Shown here piece by piece: positions 1 to 7,106 of a stretch of 20,345 nt of DNA. Where the stretch lies: assembly GCA_022563135.1 (NCBI GenBank), contig JADFNZ010000011.1:1-20345 (forward strand). The letters are read 5' to 3'. A program made the translations under genes and the position numbers. The stretch is from Chloroflexota bacterium (GTDB lineage: Bacteria > Chloroflexota > Dehalococcoidia > DSTF01 > RBG-16-68-14). How positions within the stretch are numbered: position 1 is the first letter of the stretch; each line of letters opens with the position of its first letter. The notes under the pieces were generated by a model that worked only from the letters and a program-made list of their open reading frames with translations, did not search any database and was not told where the DNA came from.

Positions 1-1
1 G

Positions 2-115
2 CCGGGCGGCGGATCGGGCACGAGCCCCTTCGCGATTGCCGTTGCTGCGGCTGCCGCCGGCGCGCTCGCCGCCGGCTTCGGCGGCGCCGGTTGGTACGCA
101 TTGCGCCGGCGATAG
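2..115 (+). CDS. C-terminal end of a membrane-anchored exported protein (partial)
   Basis: The gene is cut by the left edge, leaving 37 codons before a TAG stop. The visible tail is a Gly/Ser-rich stretch, then about 24 small hydrophobic residues (Ala, Gly, Val, Phe, Leu), then Trp-Tyr-Ala-Leu and three arginines at the very end. A short linker, one hydrophobic helix and a terminal basic cluster is the layout of C-terminal membrane anchors and protein-sorting tails of exported proteins. No LPxTG motif is visible in the part present. The function of the missing N-terminal part cannot be told. The next gene also encodes an exported protein, so surface or periplasmic location is a reasonable inference. 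Confidence 0.6.
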   Translation, partial: PGGGSGTSPFAIAVAAAAAGALAAGFGGAGWYALRRR

Positions 116-169
116 ATCAATTGATAGCGTGGTGGGAGAATGCCCACTATTCGCTTCTGGGAGTGAAGA
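116..169 (+). other. Short intergenic gap with palindrome and small hairpin
   Basis: A perfect 10-base palindrome, ATCAATTGAT, lies at 116-125. A 5-bp inverted repeat, GTGGG (132-136) and CCCAC (143-147), has a 6-base loop. No T-run follows, so a terminator is not convincing. TTGATA at 121-126 could be a -35 box, but no good -10 box follows. A GGGAG Shine-Dalgarno-like run ends shortly before the ATG at 170. Confidence 0.35.
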
Positions 170-1117
170 ATGAACGGACGGCGCATCCTGCTGACGCTGA
201 GACTGTCAGCCGTTCTCGCCGGGGTACTGACCGCAGGAGTCCTCCTGTGGCTCCAGTTCGGCCAACACGGCTCACCGCTCGCGGAGGCGACCGACACCGT
301 CGACATAGAGGTTCGAAGCTTCTGGTTCTGCAACTCCAGCCATAATGGGGCAGGCTATGCGTGCGTCACTACGATCGCGCCTGGTACAACCGTGCGATGG
401 AACTTCACGCAGGGCACGCACACTACCACAGAATGCGGGAACAACTGGGTGAACGCGATTAGCTGCTCGGACCCCTTGTGGAACTCCGGCAGTCAAGGAA
501 GCGGAAATACCTACGAGCGGACATTCAACAGCACGGGCGAGTTCTTCTATCTTTGCAAGATTCATCCCACCACCATGTTTGGGAAGATCGTCGTGTTGGG
601 CTCCCCCAAACCGACCGCGACAGACGCGCCACCGACGAATACTCCCGCGCCCCCCACGCAGACTGACACTCCAACGCCGACGCCCGGGCCTACGGACACA
701 CCTACACCCACGCCGACGGTCAAGCCGCCGGACGGCGACACAGATGGCGACACGGTCCCGAATAGTACGGATCTCGATGACGACGGCGACGGCTGTCTAG
801 ATACACAGGAGCACGGCGACGACGCCGTTCTCGGCGGGCAGCGTGACCCGCACAACTTTTGGGACTTCTTCGACCCGAACCGGGACCGCTCCGTCACCGT
901 GCTCGACTTCTTTGCCTTGCTCCAACGCTTCGCCTCCGCGGGCGACCCGAACATCGACCCGCTGTCGAACCCGCCGGCGCCGCCGGCCTACCATACGCGA
1001 TTCGACCGAGGCGCAGTCATCGGGGCGAACCCGTGGAACCTTGGGCCACCGGACGGCGCCATCGCCGTGACCGACTTCTTCTCGCTGCTCGTCCAGTTCG
1101 GCCACACCTGCGGCTAA
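170..1117 (+). CDS. Secreted cupredoxin with TSP3/dockerin-like C-terminal module
   Basis: This 315-residue protein is predicted to be exported: residues 4-30 form a basic then hydrophobic signal or anchor segment. Residues 45-142 look like a plastocyanin-type cupredoxin. The candidate type 1 copper ligands are His84, Cys129, His132 and Met136 in CKIHPTTM, followed by GKIVV. Four further cysteines (54, 65, 89, 99) could form disulfides. Residues 146-186 are a Pro/Thr-rich linker. Residues 188-315 hold an Asp-rich TSP3-like calcium stretch, then RDPHNFWDFFDP, then two EF-hand-like loops (DPNRDRSVTVLD at 235-246 and a second at 290-302), ending LLVQFGHTCG. The same module ends the protein at 2062-3168. 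A GGGAG site precedes the ATG. Electron transfer is the family role; the electron partner and the module's binding partner are unknown. Confidence 0.85.
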   Translation: MNGRRILLTLRLSAVLAGVLTAGVLLWLQFGQHGSPLAEATDTVDIEVRSFWFCNSSHNGAGYACVTTIAPGTTVRWNFTQGTHTTTECGNNWVNAISCSDPLWNSGSQGSGNTYERTFNSTGEFFYLCKIHPTTMFGKIVVLGSPKPTATDAPPTNTPAPPTQTDTPTPTPGPTDTPTPTPTVKPPDGDTDGDTVPNSTDLDDDGDGCLDTQEHGDDAVLGGQRDPHNFWDFFDPNRDRSVTVLDFFALLQRFASAGDPNIDPLSNPPAPPAYHTRFDRGAVIGANPWNLGPPDGAIAVTDFFSLLVQFGHTCG

Positions 1118-1156
1118 CGAGCGAAGCGGCCCAGGCGCGAAGGGAGCCAACCAGAA

Positions 1157-1951
1157 ATGCAACGGCGAGAGACCAGGCGACAGCAGGAGACGCGCAGGCG
1201 ACGCCAGTGGCGGCGCAGAGCCCTTCTTGGCGGCATCGCCACGCTTGCTGTCGTCGCGGCCTTCGCCATCTTGTTCGGCCTGACGCGAGACGGACCATCC
1301 GGGCCGCCCCGCGCAGCGATCATCGACCAGGTCTCCCTCACCTACCCAAACCCGGACTTCATCGAACGCGCAACGCGCACGCTGGAGGAGAGTGGCCACA
1401 CGGTCGACTACTATCCCGGCGAGGAGGTCACCGTGGACCTCTACCGCCGGCTCCCCTCGCTCGGCTACGACGTGATCCTGTTTCGGGTGCACGCGGACCG
1501 CATCGAGGGGACGTGGCGCGGCGAACCTATCGACGAGGTGATCCTCTTTACCTCGGAGCCGTACGACCCGCGCAAGTACCGCGACGACCTGTCGAACAAG
1601 CGCCTCACCAGCGCACGCTACTACGAGGGCGGCGAGCGCTTCTTCGGCATCTCGCCCGACTTCATCGACGACCGCATGACGGGCGACTTCGGCGGCGCGA
1701 CGATCTTCATGATGGGCTGCGAGGGGCTCATCTCCGAGCGGACGGCGCAGGCGTTCATTGATAAGGGCGCGGACACCTATATCAGTTGGGACGAGACCGT
1801 CTCCGCCTCTCACACCGACGCGGCCACCGAGCGCCTGCTCGATCTCATGCTGCTGGAGGGCCAGTCCGCGCAGGAGGCCGTCGCGCAGACGATGGCGGAG
1901 ATCGGCCCGGATCCAACCTATGGGAGCAAGCTCGGCGTCTATGAACCGTAA
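1157..1951 (+). CDS. Membrane-anchored caspase-like (clan CD) fold protein, putative
   Basis: This is a 264-residue protein. Its very basic N-terminus (residues 2-21) is followed by one membrane helix (about 22-41), so the rest should lie outside the membrane. A strand-like segment, YDVILFRVHAD, places His112. A second, ATIFMMGCEG, places Cys188. After the Cys come an alpha-helical TAQAFIDKGAD, a YISWDETVS strand, and a helix ending LLEGQSAQEAV. This order matches the CHAT/gingipain/caspase-like fold, in which the catalytic His and Cys each follow a hydrophobic strand. I infer a His112-Cys188 dyad; peptidase activity is not shown. An AGGGAG run lies 10 bases before the ATG. The gene starts 39 bases after the cupredoxin gene, so co-transcription is likely. 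A non-peptidase relative of the same fold is possible. Confidence 0.6.
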   Translation: MQRRETRRQQETRRRRQWRRRALLGGIATLAVVAAFAILFGLTRDGPSGPPRAAIIDQVSLTYPNPDFIERATRTLEESGHTVDYYPGEEVTVDLYRRLPSLGYDVILFRVHADRIEGTWRGEPIDEVILFTSEPYDPRKYRDDLSNKRLTSARYYEGGERFFGISPDFIDDRMTGDFGGATIFMMGCEGLISERTAQAFIDKGADTYISWDETVSASHTDAATERLLDLMLLEGQSAQEAVAQTMAEIGPDPTYGSKLGVYEP

Positions 1952-2061
1952 TAGCGATCTTCGTAGGCACGCTGTATACTGGCAGCGCTGGCTGACATAA
2001 GCCCCCCGACGGAACGTCCGCCCCGCCCGGACTGAGCCTCTTCGAAGAGACGGGAGACGAC
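1952..2061 (+). promoter_or_regulatory. Intergenic region with possible -10 box and 12-base palindrome
   Basis: TATACT at 1975-1980 is a good -10 hexamer, but no clear -35 box lies 16-18 bases upstream. A perfect 12-base palindrome, CTCTTCGAAGAG, lies at 2038-2049. It sits just before the GGGAG Shine-Dalgarno run (2052-2056) of the GTG-initiated gene at 2062, where it could act as an operator or a hairpin limiting ribosome access. CAGCGCTG (1983-1990) is a second short palindrome. All of this is suggestive only. Confidence 0.35.
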
Positions 2062-3168
2062 GTGTTCCGCGCGACCGGCCGAACAGGCCTGATCCTTACG
2101 GCGCTGGCGTTCGTCGCAGCGGCGGGCTTTTTCGCGCTCTCAGGCAGCCCCGCCGCGCAAGCGCTCCCGCCCGCAGGCACGGACATGTTCACGGTCAACG
2201 GCCAGGTGAGCATCATCAGCCTCCTCGGCAGCGAGACGATTCCCCTGAGCGGCACCGTCACGATCAACCGCAGCGATCCCGGCCTCGATCTCGGCACGGA
2301 GGTCGTGGACGCTGAGATCGTCTCGATGTCCCTCACCGGCACGAGCGTCACCGGCACTGTCACCATCACGGAGAGCCCCGTGCTGGCCTCGACCGGCGAG
2401 ATCCGGAGCTTGCAGCCCCCGCCGGACGAGTTTCCGGCCTCCAGCTTCTTCGACGTCTTCATCGTCGCAGAAGTTCCGGCGGCGCCGGCGGCCACGGTCT
2501 TCCTGCATAACGACATTGCGCTGCACGTCCTGCCGATGGCGGCCGGCGCTGAGGTCCCGCTCAGCGAATGGCCTCCTGTAGGAGTGACGTACGAGGCAAG
2601 CCCCAGCCCCTGCGTGCCGCTGCTGCCGCAGGCGCCCGCGGAGGCGTGCGTGACCAGCCTCTCGCTCACCATCGCCGGAGACCCGTCCACGCCGACGCCG
2701 ACGCCCACGGTCACCAGCACACCCACGCCGGCGCCTACCCCCACCCCGAAGGATCCGTCCGGCGACACGGACGGCGATACGCTGATCAACAGCGTCGACC
2801 CGGACGACGACAACGACGGCTGCACGGACGAGCAGGAGGTAGGCACAATCCCAAGGTTTGGTGGGCTCCGCGACCCGCACAACTTCTGGGACTTCTTCGA
2901 CCCGAACCTCGATCAGCAGGTGGCTTTCGTGGACTTCTTGCTGGTCCTCCAGCACTTCAACACCAATGACGCCGGCGGCACAGCGCCGATCAACCGCTTC
3001 AGCGATCCGCTCCTGACGCCCGACCCAGGCCCGGGCAACTACCACCCGATGTTCGACCGGGGGCCGGTGATCGGGCTGAACGGCTGGAACGTTGGCGCAC
3101 CGGATGGGTCGGTGTCGTTCACAGACTTCCTCACCCTGCTGGTGCAGTTCAGCCACTCCTGCGCGTAG
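2062..3168 (+). CDS. Secreted protein with TSP3/dockerin-like C-terminal module
   Basis: This 368-residue protein has a clear signal peptide: Arg-containing N-terminus, hydrophobic core 9-27, likely cleavage after AQA (residues 32-34). Residues 40-205 form a beta-rich domain of alternating Thr/Val/Ile that I do not recognise; it contains two cysteines (184, 196). Residues 207-232 are a Pro/Thr linker. Residues 234-368 are the same module as in the cupredoxin protein: GDTDGDT, an Asp-rich TSP3-like loop with Cys254, RDPHNFWDFFDP, an EF-hand-like DPNLDQQVAFVD loop, a spacer with MFDRGPVIG, a second loop near APDGSVSFTD, and LLVQFSHSCA at the end. The GTG start was chosen because GGGAG lies 5 bases upstream and the signal peptide begins directly there. 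A structural or adhesive surface role is inference. Confidence 0.8.
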   Translation: MFRATGRTGLILTALAFVAAAGFFALSGSPAAQALPPAGTDMFTVNGQVSIISLLGSETIPLSGTVTINRSDPGLDLGTEVVDAEIVSMSLTGTSVTGTVTITESPVLASTGEIRSLQPPPDEFPASSFFDVFIVAEVPAAPAATVFLHNDIALHVLPMAAGAEVPLSEWPPVGVTYEASPSPCVPLLPQAPAEACVTSLSLTIAGDPSTPTPTPTVTSTPTPAPTPTPKDPSGDTDGDTLINSVDPDDDNDGCTDEQEVGTIPRFGGLRDPHNFWDFFDPNLDQQVAFVDFLLVLQHFNTNDAGGTAPINRFSDPLLTPDPGPGNYHPMFDRGPVIGLNGWNVGAPDGSVSFTDFLTLLVQFSHSCA

Positions 3169-3180
3169 GGACAGGCCGGT

Positions 3181-3209
3181 TTGCCCGCCTACGGCGCCAT
3201 TGGTATCAT
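3181..3209 (+). promoter_or_regulatory. Promoter of the pcrA-type helicase gene
   Basis: TTGCCC (3181-3186) and TATCAT (3204-3209) are separated by 17 bases. TGG directly before the -10 makes it an extended -10 promoter. Transcription would start near 3216, only about 8 bases before the ATG at 3224. The message would then be almost leaderless, which agrees with the lack of a clear Shine-Dalgarno site. Confidence 0.55.
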
Positions 3210-3223
3210 GCGCCAGGCGCCCC

Positions 3224-5437
3224 ATGGAGATCCTCCACGACCTGAACCCCGCCCAGCGTGAAGCCGTCCAGCACACGCAGGGCGCGCTGCTCATCCTGGC
3301 CGGACCGGGGAGCGGCAAGACGCGCGTCATCGCGCACCGCATCGCCTATCTGACCACGCACGACGGCGTCCACCCCTACCGTATCGTCGCCGTCACTTTC
3401 ACGAACAAGGCCGCGCGCGAGATGCGGGCGCGCGTCGCCGCGATCATCGGCCAGACGGCCGACTCGCTCATGCTCGGCACCTTCCACGGCGTCTGCGCCC
3501 GCATCCTGCGCGCCGACGGCGGGGCCACCGGCGTCGACCGCGCCTTCGCGATCTTCGACGACGGCGACCAGCAGGCGCTCATGCGCCGCGTCCTCGAAGA
3601 GCTCGCGGTCGACCCGCGCAAGTTCGCCCCGCGCGCGATCCTGAGCGCGATCTCCCGCGCGAAGAGCGAGCTCGCCTCGCCGTCCGCCTTCGCCGCCTCC
3701 GTCCACGATTACTTCGGCGAGATCGTCTCGCGCGCCTACGAGCGCTACCAGGCGCTCCTCGAGGAGCAGAACGCGCTCGACTTCGACGACATGATCATGC
3801 GCACAGTGATGCTCTTTCGCGAGAGCGACGCCGCCCTGCGCAAGTACCAGGAGCGCTTCGTTCACACACTCGTCGACGAGTTCCAGGACACCAACGTCGC
3901 CCAGTACGTGCTCGCGCGGCAGTTCGCCGGCGGCAGCGGCAACATCTGCGTCGTCGGCGACCCAGACCAGTCGATCTACTCCTGGCGCTCCGCTGACATC
4001 CGCAACATCCTCAACTTCGAGCGCGACTACCCGAACGCGAAGGTGATCTACCTGGAGCAGAACTATCGCTCCACGCAGAACATCCTCGATTCCGCGCACG
4101 CGGTCATCGCCGCGAATGAGCAGCGCAAGGAGAAGCGGCTCTGGACGGACCGCAGCGCCGGCGAGCCGATCACCATCTTCGAGGCGTACGACGACAATGA
4201 AGAGGCGGACTTCGTCGCCTCGGAGGTGACTGCGCTCCTGCGCGACGGCTCCCATACGCCGGGCGACATCGCCGTCATGTACCGCACGAACGCGCAGTCG
4301 CGGGTGCTGGAGCAGGCCTTCGTGAACCAGCAGATCCGCTACCGCCTGGTCGGCGGCACGCGCTTCTACGAGCGCAAGGAGGTGAAGGACCTGCTCGCCT
4401 ACATGCGACTCCTCCACAACCCGCTCGACCGCATCGCGTTCAATCGCGTCATCAACGTGCCGCCGCGTGGCATCGGCGCGCGCACGCTGGAGGAGCTCGA
4501 TCGCTGGTCGGGCGGCCTAGACCTGTCGCCGTACGCCGCCCTCCGGCTGCTCGCCGAAGAGCGCGAACCGCAGCCGCACAGCTTCAGCACCCGCGCGGTG
4601 ACGGCGCTCCTCGCCTTCCACGAGCTGATCGACCGCGTGGCGGAGGGGTCCAAAGCCCAGTCGGTGTCGGCACTGCTGGGGACGGTGCTCGAGAGCACGC
4701 GCTACCGCCGCTACCTGCTTGACGAGTTCGAGGCGGACGGTGAGGAGCGCTGGGAGAACGTGCAGCAGCTCGTGACGCTCGCGGCGGAGTACGACGGCCT
4801 CGAACCGGATGCCGCGCTGCCGCAGTTCCTGGAGGACGTCGCGCTCGTCTCAGACGCGGACGAATACGATGCGGGCGCGGGCGCGGTCACGCTCATCACG
4901 CTCCACGCCGCGAAGGGGCTGGAGTTCCCCGTGGTGTTCATCGTCGGCGTAGAGGAAGGCGTGCTGCCCCATCTGCGCTCGTTCGATGACCCGGCGCAGC
5001 TCGAGGAGGAGCGCCGCCTCTGCTACGTCGGCATCACGCGCGCGAAAGAGCGGCTTTACCTGGTGCGCGCCTTCCGCCGTTACCTCATGGGCTCCAGCCT
5101 GCACAACCCGCCCTCACGCTTCCTCAAAGACCTGCCCCAGAAGCTGATCGAAACGCGGCGCACGATGCGCGGAGCCGGCGCCCGGGTACGCGAACGCGGC
5201 CCAACGCTCGCACGCCTCCGCTCCGGCGCTGCCACCGCGACCCCCGACCCACGACCTCCGACCCCGCAGGCCGCCGTCTTCGCGGCCGGCGACAAGGTAC
5301 GGCATGAGCGCTTCGGCGAGGGCGTGGTGGTGAGCTGCAACGTCACCGGCGACGACCAGGAGGTGACCGTCGCGTTCCAGGCCGGCGGCGGTGTCAAGAA
5401 GCTGCTGCTCTCGTATGCCGGGTTGGAGAAGGCGTAG
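3224..5437 (+). CDS. pcrA: UvrD/PcrA-type superfamily 1A DNA helicase
   Basis: This is a 737-residue ATP-dependent 3'-5' DNA helicase of the UvrD/PcrA family, which acts in nucleotide excision repair, mismatch repair and clearing of proteins from DNA. All motifs are visible: Q motif LNPAQREAV (7-15), Walker A AGPGSGKT with Lys32, VTFTNKAAREM (Ia), LVDEFQDTN near 216 (II), GDPDQSIYSWR (III), LEQNYRSTQNIL (IV), LHAAKGLEFPVVF (V) and YVGITRAKERLYL near 600-613 (VI). Residues 691-737 (KVRHERFGEGVV onward) match the C-terminal Tudor-like domain that contacts RNA polymerase in PcrA. The frame stays open 132 bases upstream into the previous gene. I chose ATG 3224 because the protein then begins MEILHDLNPAQ, as in the family, and the promoter ends just before it. 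The methyltransferase gene follows after 15 bases. Confidence 0.96.
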   Translation: MEILHDLNPAQREAVQHTQGALLILAGPGSGKTRVIAHRIAYLTTHDGVHPYRIVAVTFTNKAAREMRARVAAIIGQTADSLMLGTFHGVCARILRADGGATGVDRAFAIFDDGDQQALMRRVLEELAVDPRKFAPRAILSAISRAKSELASPSAFAASVHDYFGEIVSRAYERYQALLEEQNALDFDDMIMRTVMLFRESDAALRKYQERFVHTLVDEFQDTNVAQYVLARQFAGGSGNICVVGDPDQSIYSWRSADIRNILNFERDYPNAKVIYLEQNYRSTQNILDSAHAVIAANEQRKEKRLWTDRSAGEPITIFEAYDDNEEADFVASEVTALLRDGSHTPGDIAVMYRTNAQSRVLEQAFVNQQIRYRLVGGTRFYERKEVKDLLAYMRLLHNPLDRIAFNRVINVPPRGIGARTLEELDRWSGGLDLSPYAALRLLAEEREPQPHSFSTRAVTALLAFHELIDRVAEGSKAQSVSALLGTVLESTRYRRYLLDEFEADGEERWENVQQLVTLAAEYDGLEPDAALPQFLEDVALVSDADEYDAGAGAVTLITLHAAKGLEFPVVFIVGVEEGVLPHLRSFDDPAQLEEERRLCYVGITRAKERLYLVRAFRRYLMGSSLHNPPSRFLKDLPQKLIETRRTMRGAGARVRERGPTLARLRSGAATATPDPRPPTPQAAVFAAGDKVRHERFGEGVVVSCNVTGDDQEVTVAFQAGGGVKKLLLSYAGLEKA

Positions 5438-5452
5438 GAAGGGCGATCACCC

Positions 5453-6283
5453 ATGACATGGGACTCTCTCGACGAGGCCTATGACGAGTATCCACGCATC
5501 GAGGAGGCGTTTCAGGACGCGCTGGACGAGAGCCTGCAGCCCCGCGGGCCCAACTTCCTATACGACATCGTGGGTAACCTCGGACTAGCGCCTGGGGCGA
5601 GCGTGATCGACCTCGGCTGCGGAGAAGGCAAGCACACGGTACGGCTTGCGGAGACCTTCCGTTTCGCTGGGCAAGGCATCGACCCCGTGCGACGACACAT
5701 CGAGCTGGGGAATGAGCGGCTCGATAACGCGGCCATCGGCAACCCTGAGTTGAGCACTCTCGTGCGCTTCCAGCTCGGCGCGGCGGAGGCGCTCCCTGTA
5801 GAGGATGCGAGCGTCGATCTGATCTGGTGCCGGGAAGCGCTCTACTTCTTCGATCTCAATCCGGCGTTCGCCGAGTGTCATCGAGCGTTGCGCGTGGGTG
5901 GACACATGATGATCTACCACAACTTTGAGACGGACTTGCTCGAACCACGAGAGGCCCAGCGCTGGCATGTGTCCATGTCCATGCCGGAGACCGTGCCGTA
6001 TAATTCCGATCCGCGACAGGTCGAAACGGCGTTCACCGCGGGCGGGTTCACAATTGACCAGCGGATCGATCTGGGCTCTGAGTTTGGAGAGTACGGGGAG
6101 GAGCATACACGCAAGCCGAGCCGGCAGCTCATCCATGCTGCGCGGCTATTACGCGCACCCGAGCGTTTCATCGCGCAGTTCGGCCGGCGCAACTATGACA
6201 TAATGCTCGCCGATTCGCTCTGGCACGTCTACCGCATGATCGGAAAGTTGAGCTCTCGAGTGTATGTGTTGAGGAAGGCTTAA
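5453..6283 (+). CDS. Class I SAM-dependent methyltransferase
   Basis: This 276-residue protein has a Rossmann methyltransferase core. Motif I is VIDLGCGEGKHT at 51-62, the acidic residue after strand 2 is in GQGIDP (74-78), and post-motif VDLIWCREALYFF at 121-133 and the ALRVGGHMMIY segment complete a UbiE/methyltransferase-11 type domain. The N-terminal 45 residues and the last 90 residues (rich in Arg and aromatics, ending KLSSRVYVLRKA) are family-specific. The substrate cannot be assigned; small-molecule or quinone-like methylation are both possible. It lies 15 bases after the helicase gene and probably shares its transcript. Its TAA stop overlaps the stop of the opposite-strand gene by 4 bases. 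Confidence 0.85.
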   Translation: MTWDSLDEAYDEYPRIEEAFQDALDESLQPRGPNFLYDIVGNLGLAPGASVIDLGCGEGKHTVRLAETFRFAGQGIDPVRRHIELGNERLDNAAIGNPELSTLVRFQLGAAEALPVEDASVDLIWCREALYFFDLNPAFAECHRALRVGGHMMIYHNFETDLLEPREAQRWHVSMSMPETVPYNSDPRQVETAFTAGGFTIDQRIDLGSEFGEYGEEHTRKPSRQLIHAARLLRAPERFIAQFGRRNYDIMLADSLWHVYRMIGKLSSRVYVLRKA

Positions 6284-7095
6284 CTCTCGGGCTTCGTCGC
6301 CTTGATCGAGTAGAGCAGCGGCACGCAGCCGTCGTGCTTGGTCAGGCGCACGGTGCCGTCGGGCATCACCTCGGTGAACGGCAAGAACTGGTAGGTGCTG
6401 AACGGGAACTCGTGCAGGAACTCGATGCTCAGTCCCGCATGGATCAGTGACGTGAGCACCTCGCTCACGGGATGCGGCCACTCGTACGTCGTCTGATGCT
6501 CGAGGTCAGGTGCGGCGGCCGCGTACGTGCCGTCGTTCTCGAAGCGCAGCGGCTCATCGAGAGGAAAGTACGGATAGCGCACGTAGAGATCAGCCACGCC
6601 GGACGCGTCGTCGAAGACCCCGGCGAAGGGGTGGAACTCAACCAGGTAGAACGTCCCGCCCGGGCGGGCGAAGCGCGCGGCCACCTGCGCCCAGCGCGGG
6701 ATGTCCGGCAGCCAAGTCAGCGCGCCGTACGACGTAAAGACGACGTCGAACTCGCCATCCAGCATCTCCGGCAGCGCGTAGATGTCCGAGACGAGGAAGC
6801 GCGCCTCGATGCTGCACTCAGCCGCGAGCGCCCGAGCCGTCTCGATCGCGCGCTCCGAAAAGTCGATGCCGGTGACGATCGCCCCCTCCCGCGCCCAAGA
6901 GAGGGTGTCGAGGCCGAAGTGGCACTGGAGGTGGAGAAGCGACTTGCCGCGCACGTCGCCCAGCTCCTCAAGCTCGACGGGCTTTAGCTTGTTCTTGCCT
7001 GCCTTGAAGCTCGCAACGTCGTAGAAATCGGACGCGGCGTGGACCGGCGTTATCTCGTCCCAGTGGCGCCGGTTCGCTTCTGTGTACTCGTTCAT
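6280..7095 (-). CDS. Class I SAM-dependent methyltransferase
   Basis: This is a 271-residue methyltransferase. It begins MNEYTEANRRHWDEITPVHA, a typical opening for this group. Motif I is the unusual LLHLQCHFGLDTLS (53-66), followed by VTGIDFSE (74-81) and the FDVVFTSYGALTWLPD segment (116-131). ARPGGTFYLVEFHP (143-156) is the strand 5 region. Substrate unknown. The frame runs open far upstream inside the site-2 protease gene, but that part has no protein-like sequence. ATG 7095 gives the family N-terminus and lies 11 bases after the protease stop, so the two genes are likely co-transcribed. It is the last gene of the leftward cluster and shares TTAA with the convergent gene's stop. Confidence 0.87.
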   Translation of the reverse strand: MNEYTEANRRHWDEITPVHAASDFYDVASFKAGKNKLKPVELEELGDVRGKSLLHLQCHFGLDTLSWAREGAIVTGIDFSERAIETARALAAECSIEARFLVSDIYALPEMLDGEFDVVFTSYGALTWLPDIPRWAQVAARFARPGGTFYLVEFHPFAGVFDDASGVADLYVRYPYFPLDEPLRFENDGTYAAAAPDLEHQTTYEWPHPVSEVLTSLIHAGLSIEFLHEFPFSTYQFLPFTEVMPDGTVRLTKHDGCVPLLYSIKATKPES

Positions 7096-7106
7096 GCGTG
7101 GCGGGC

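Noticed and set aside
660..735. Short tandem ACNCC-type repeats as a possible CRISPR or satellite
   Set aside because: They are the codons of a Pro/Thr-rich protein linker, with no regular spacers. The same applies at 2690-2750 and 19310-19470.
3206..4417. Open frame of about 400 codons on the - strand
   Set aside because: It is antisense to the helicase gene, has skewed composition (Val, Arg, Asp, Glu, Ala) and no recognisable domain. Long antisense frames are normal in GC-rich coding DNA. The same holds for frames at 797-1813, 2140-3342 (-) and 8727-9878 (+).
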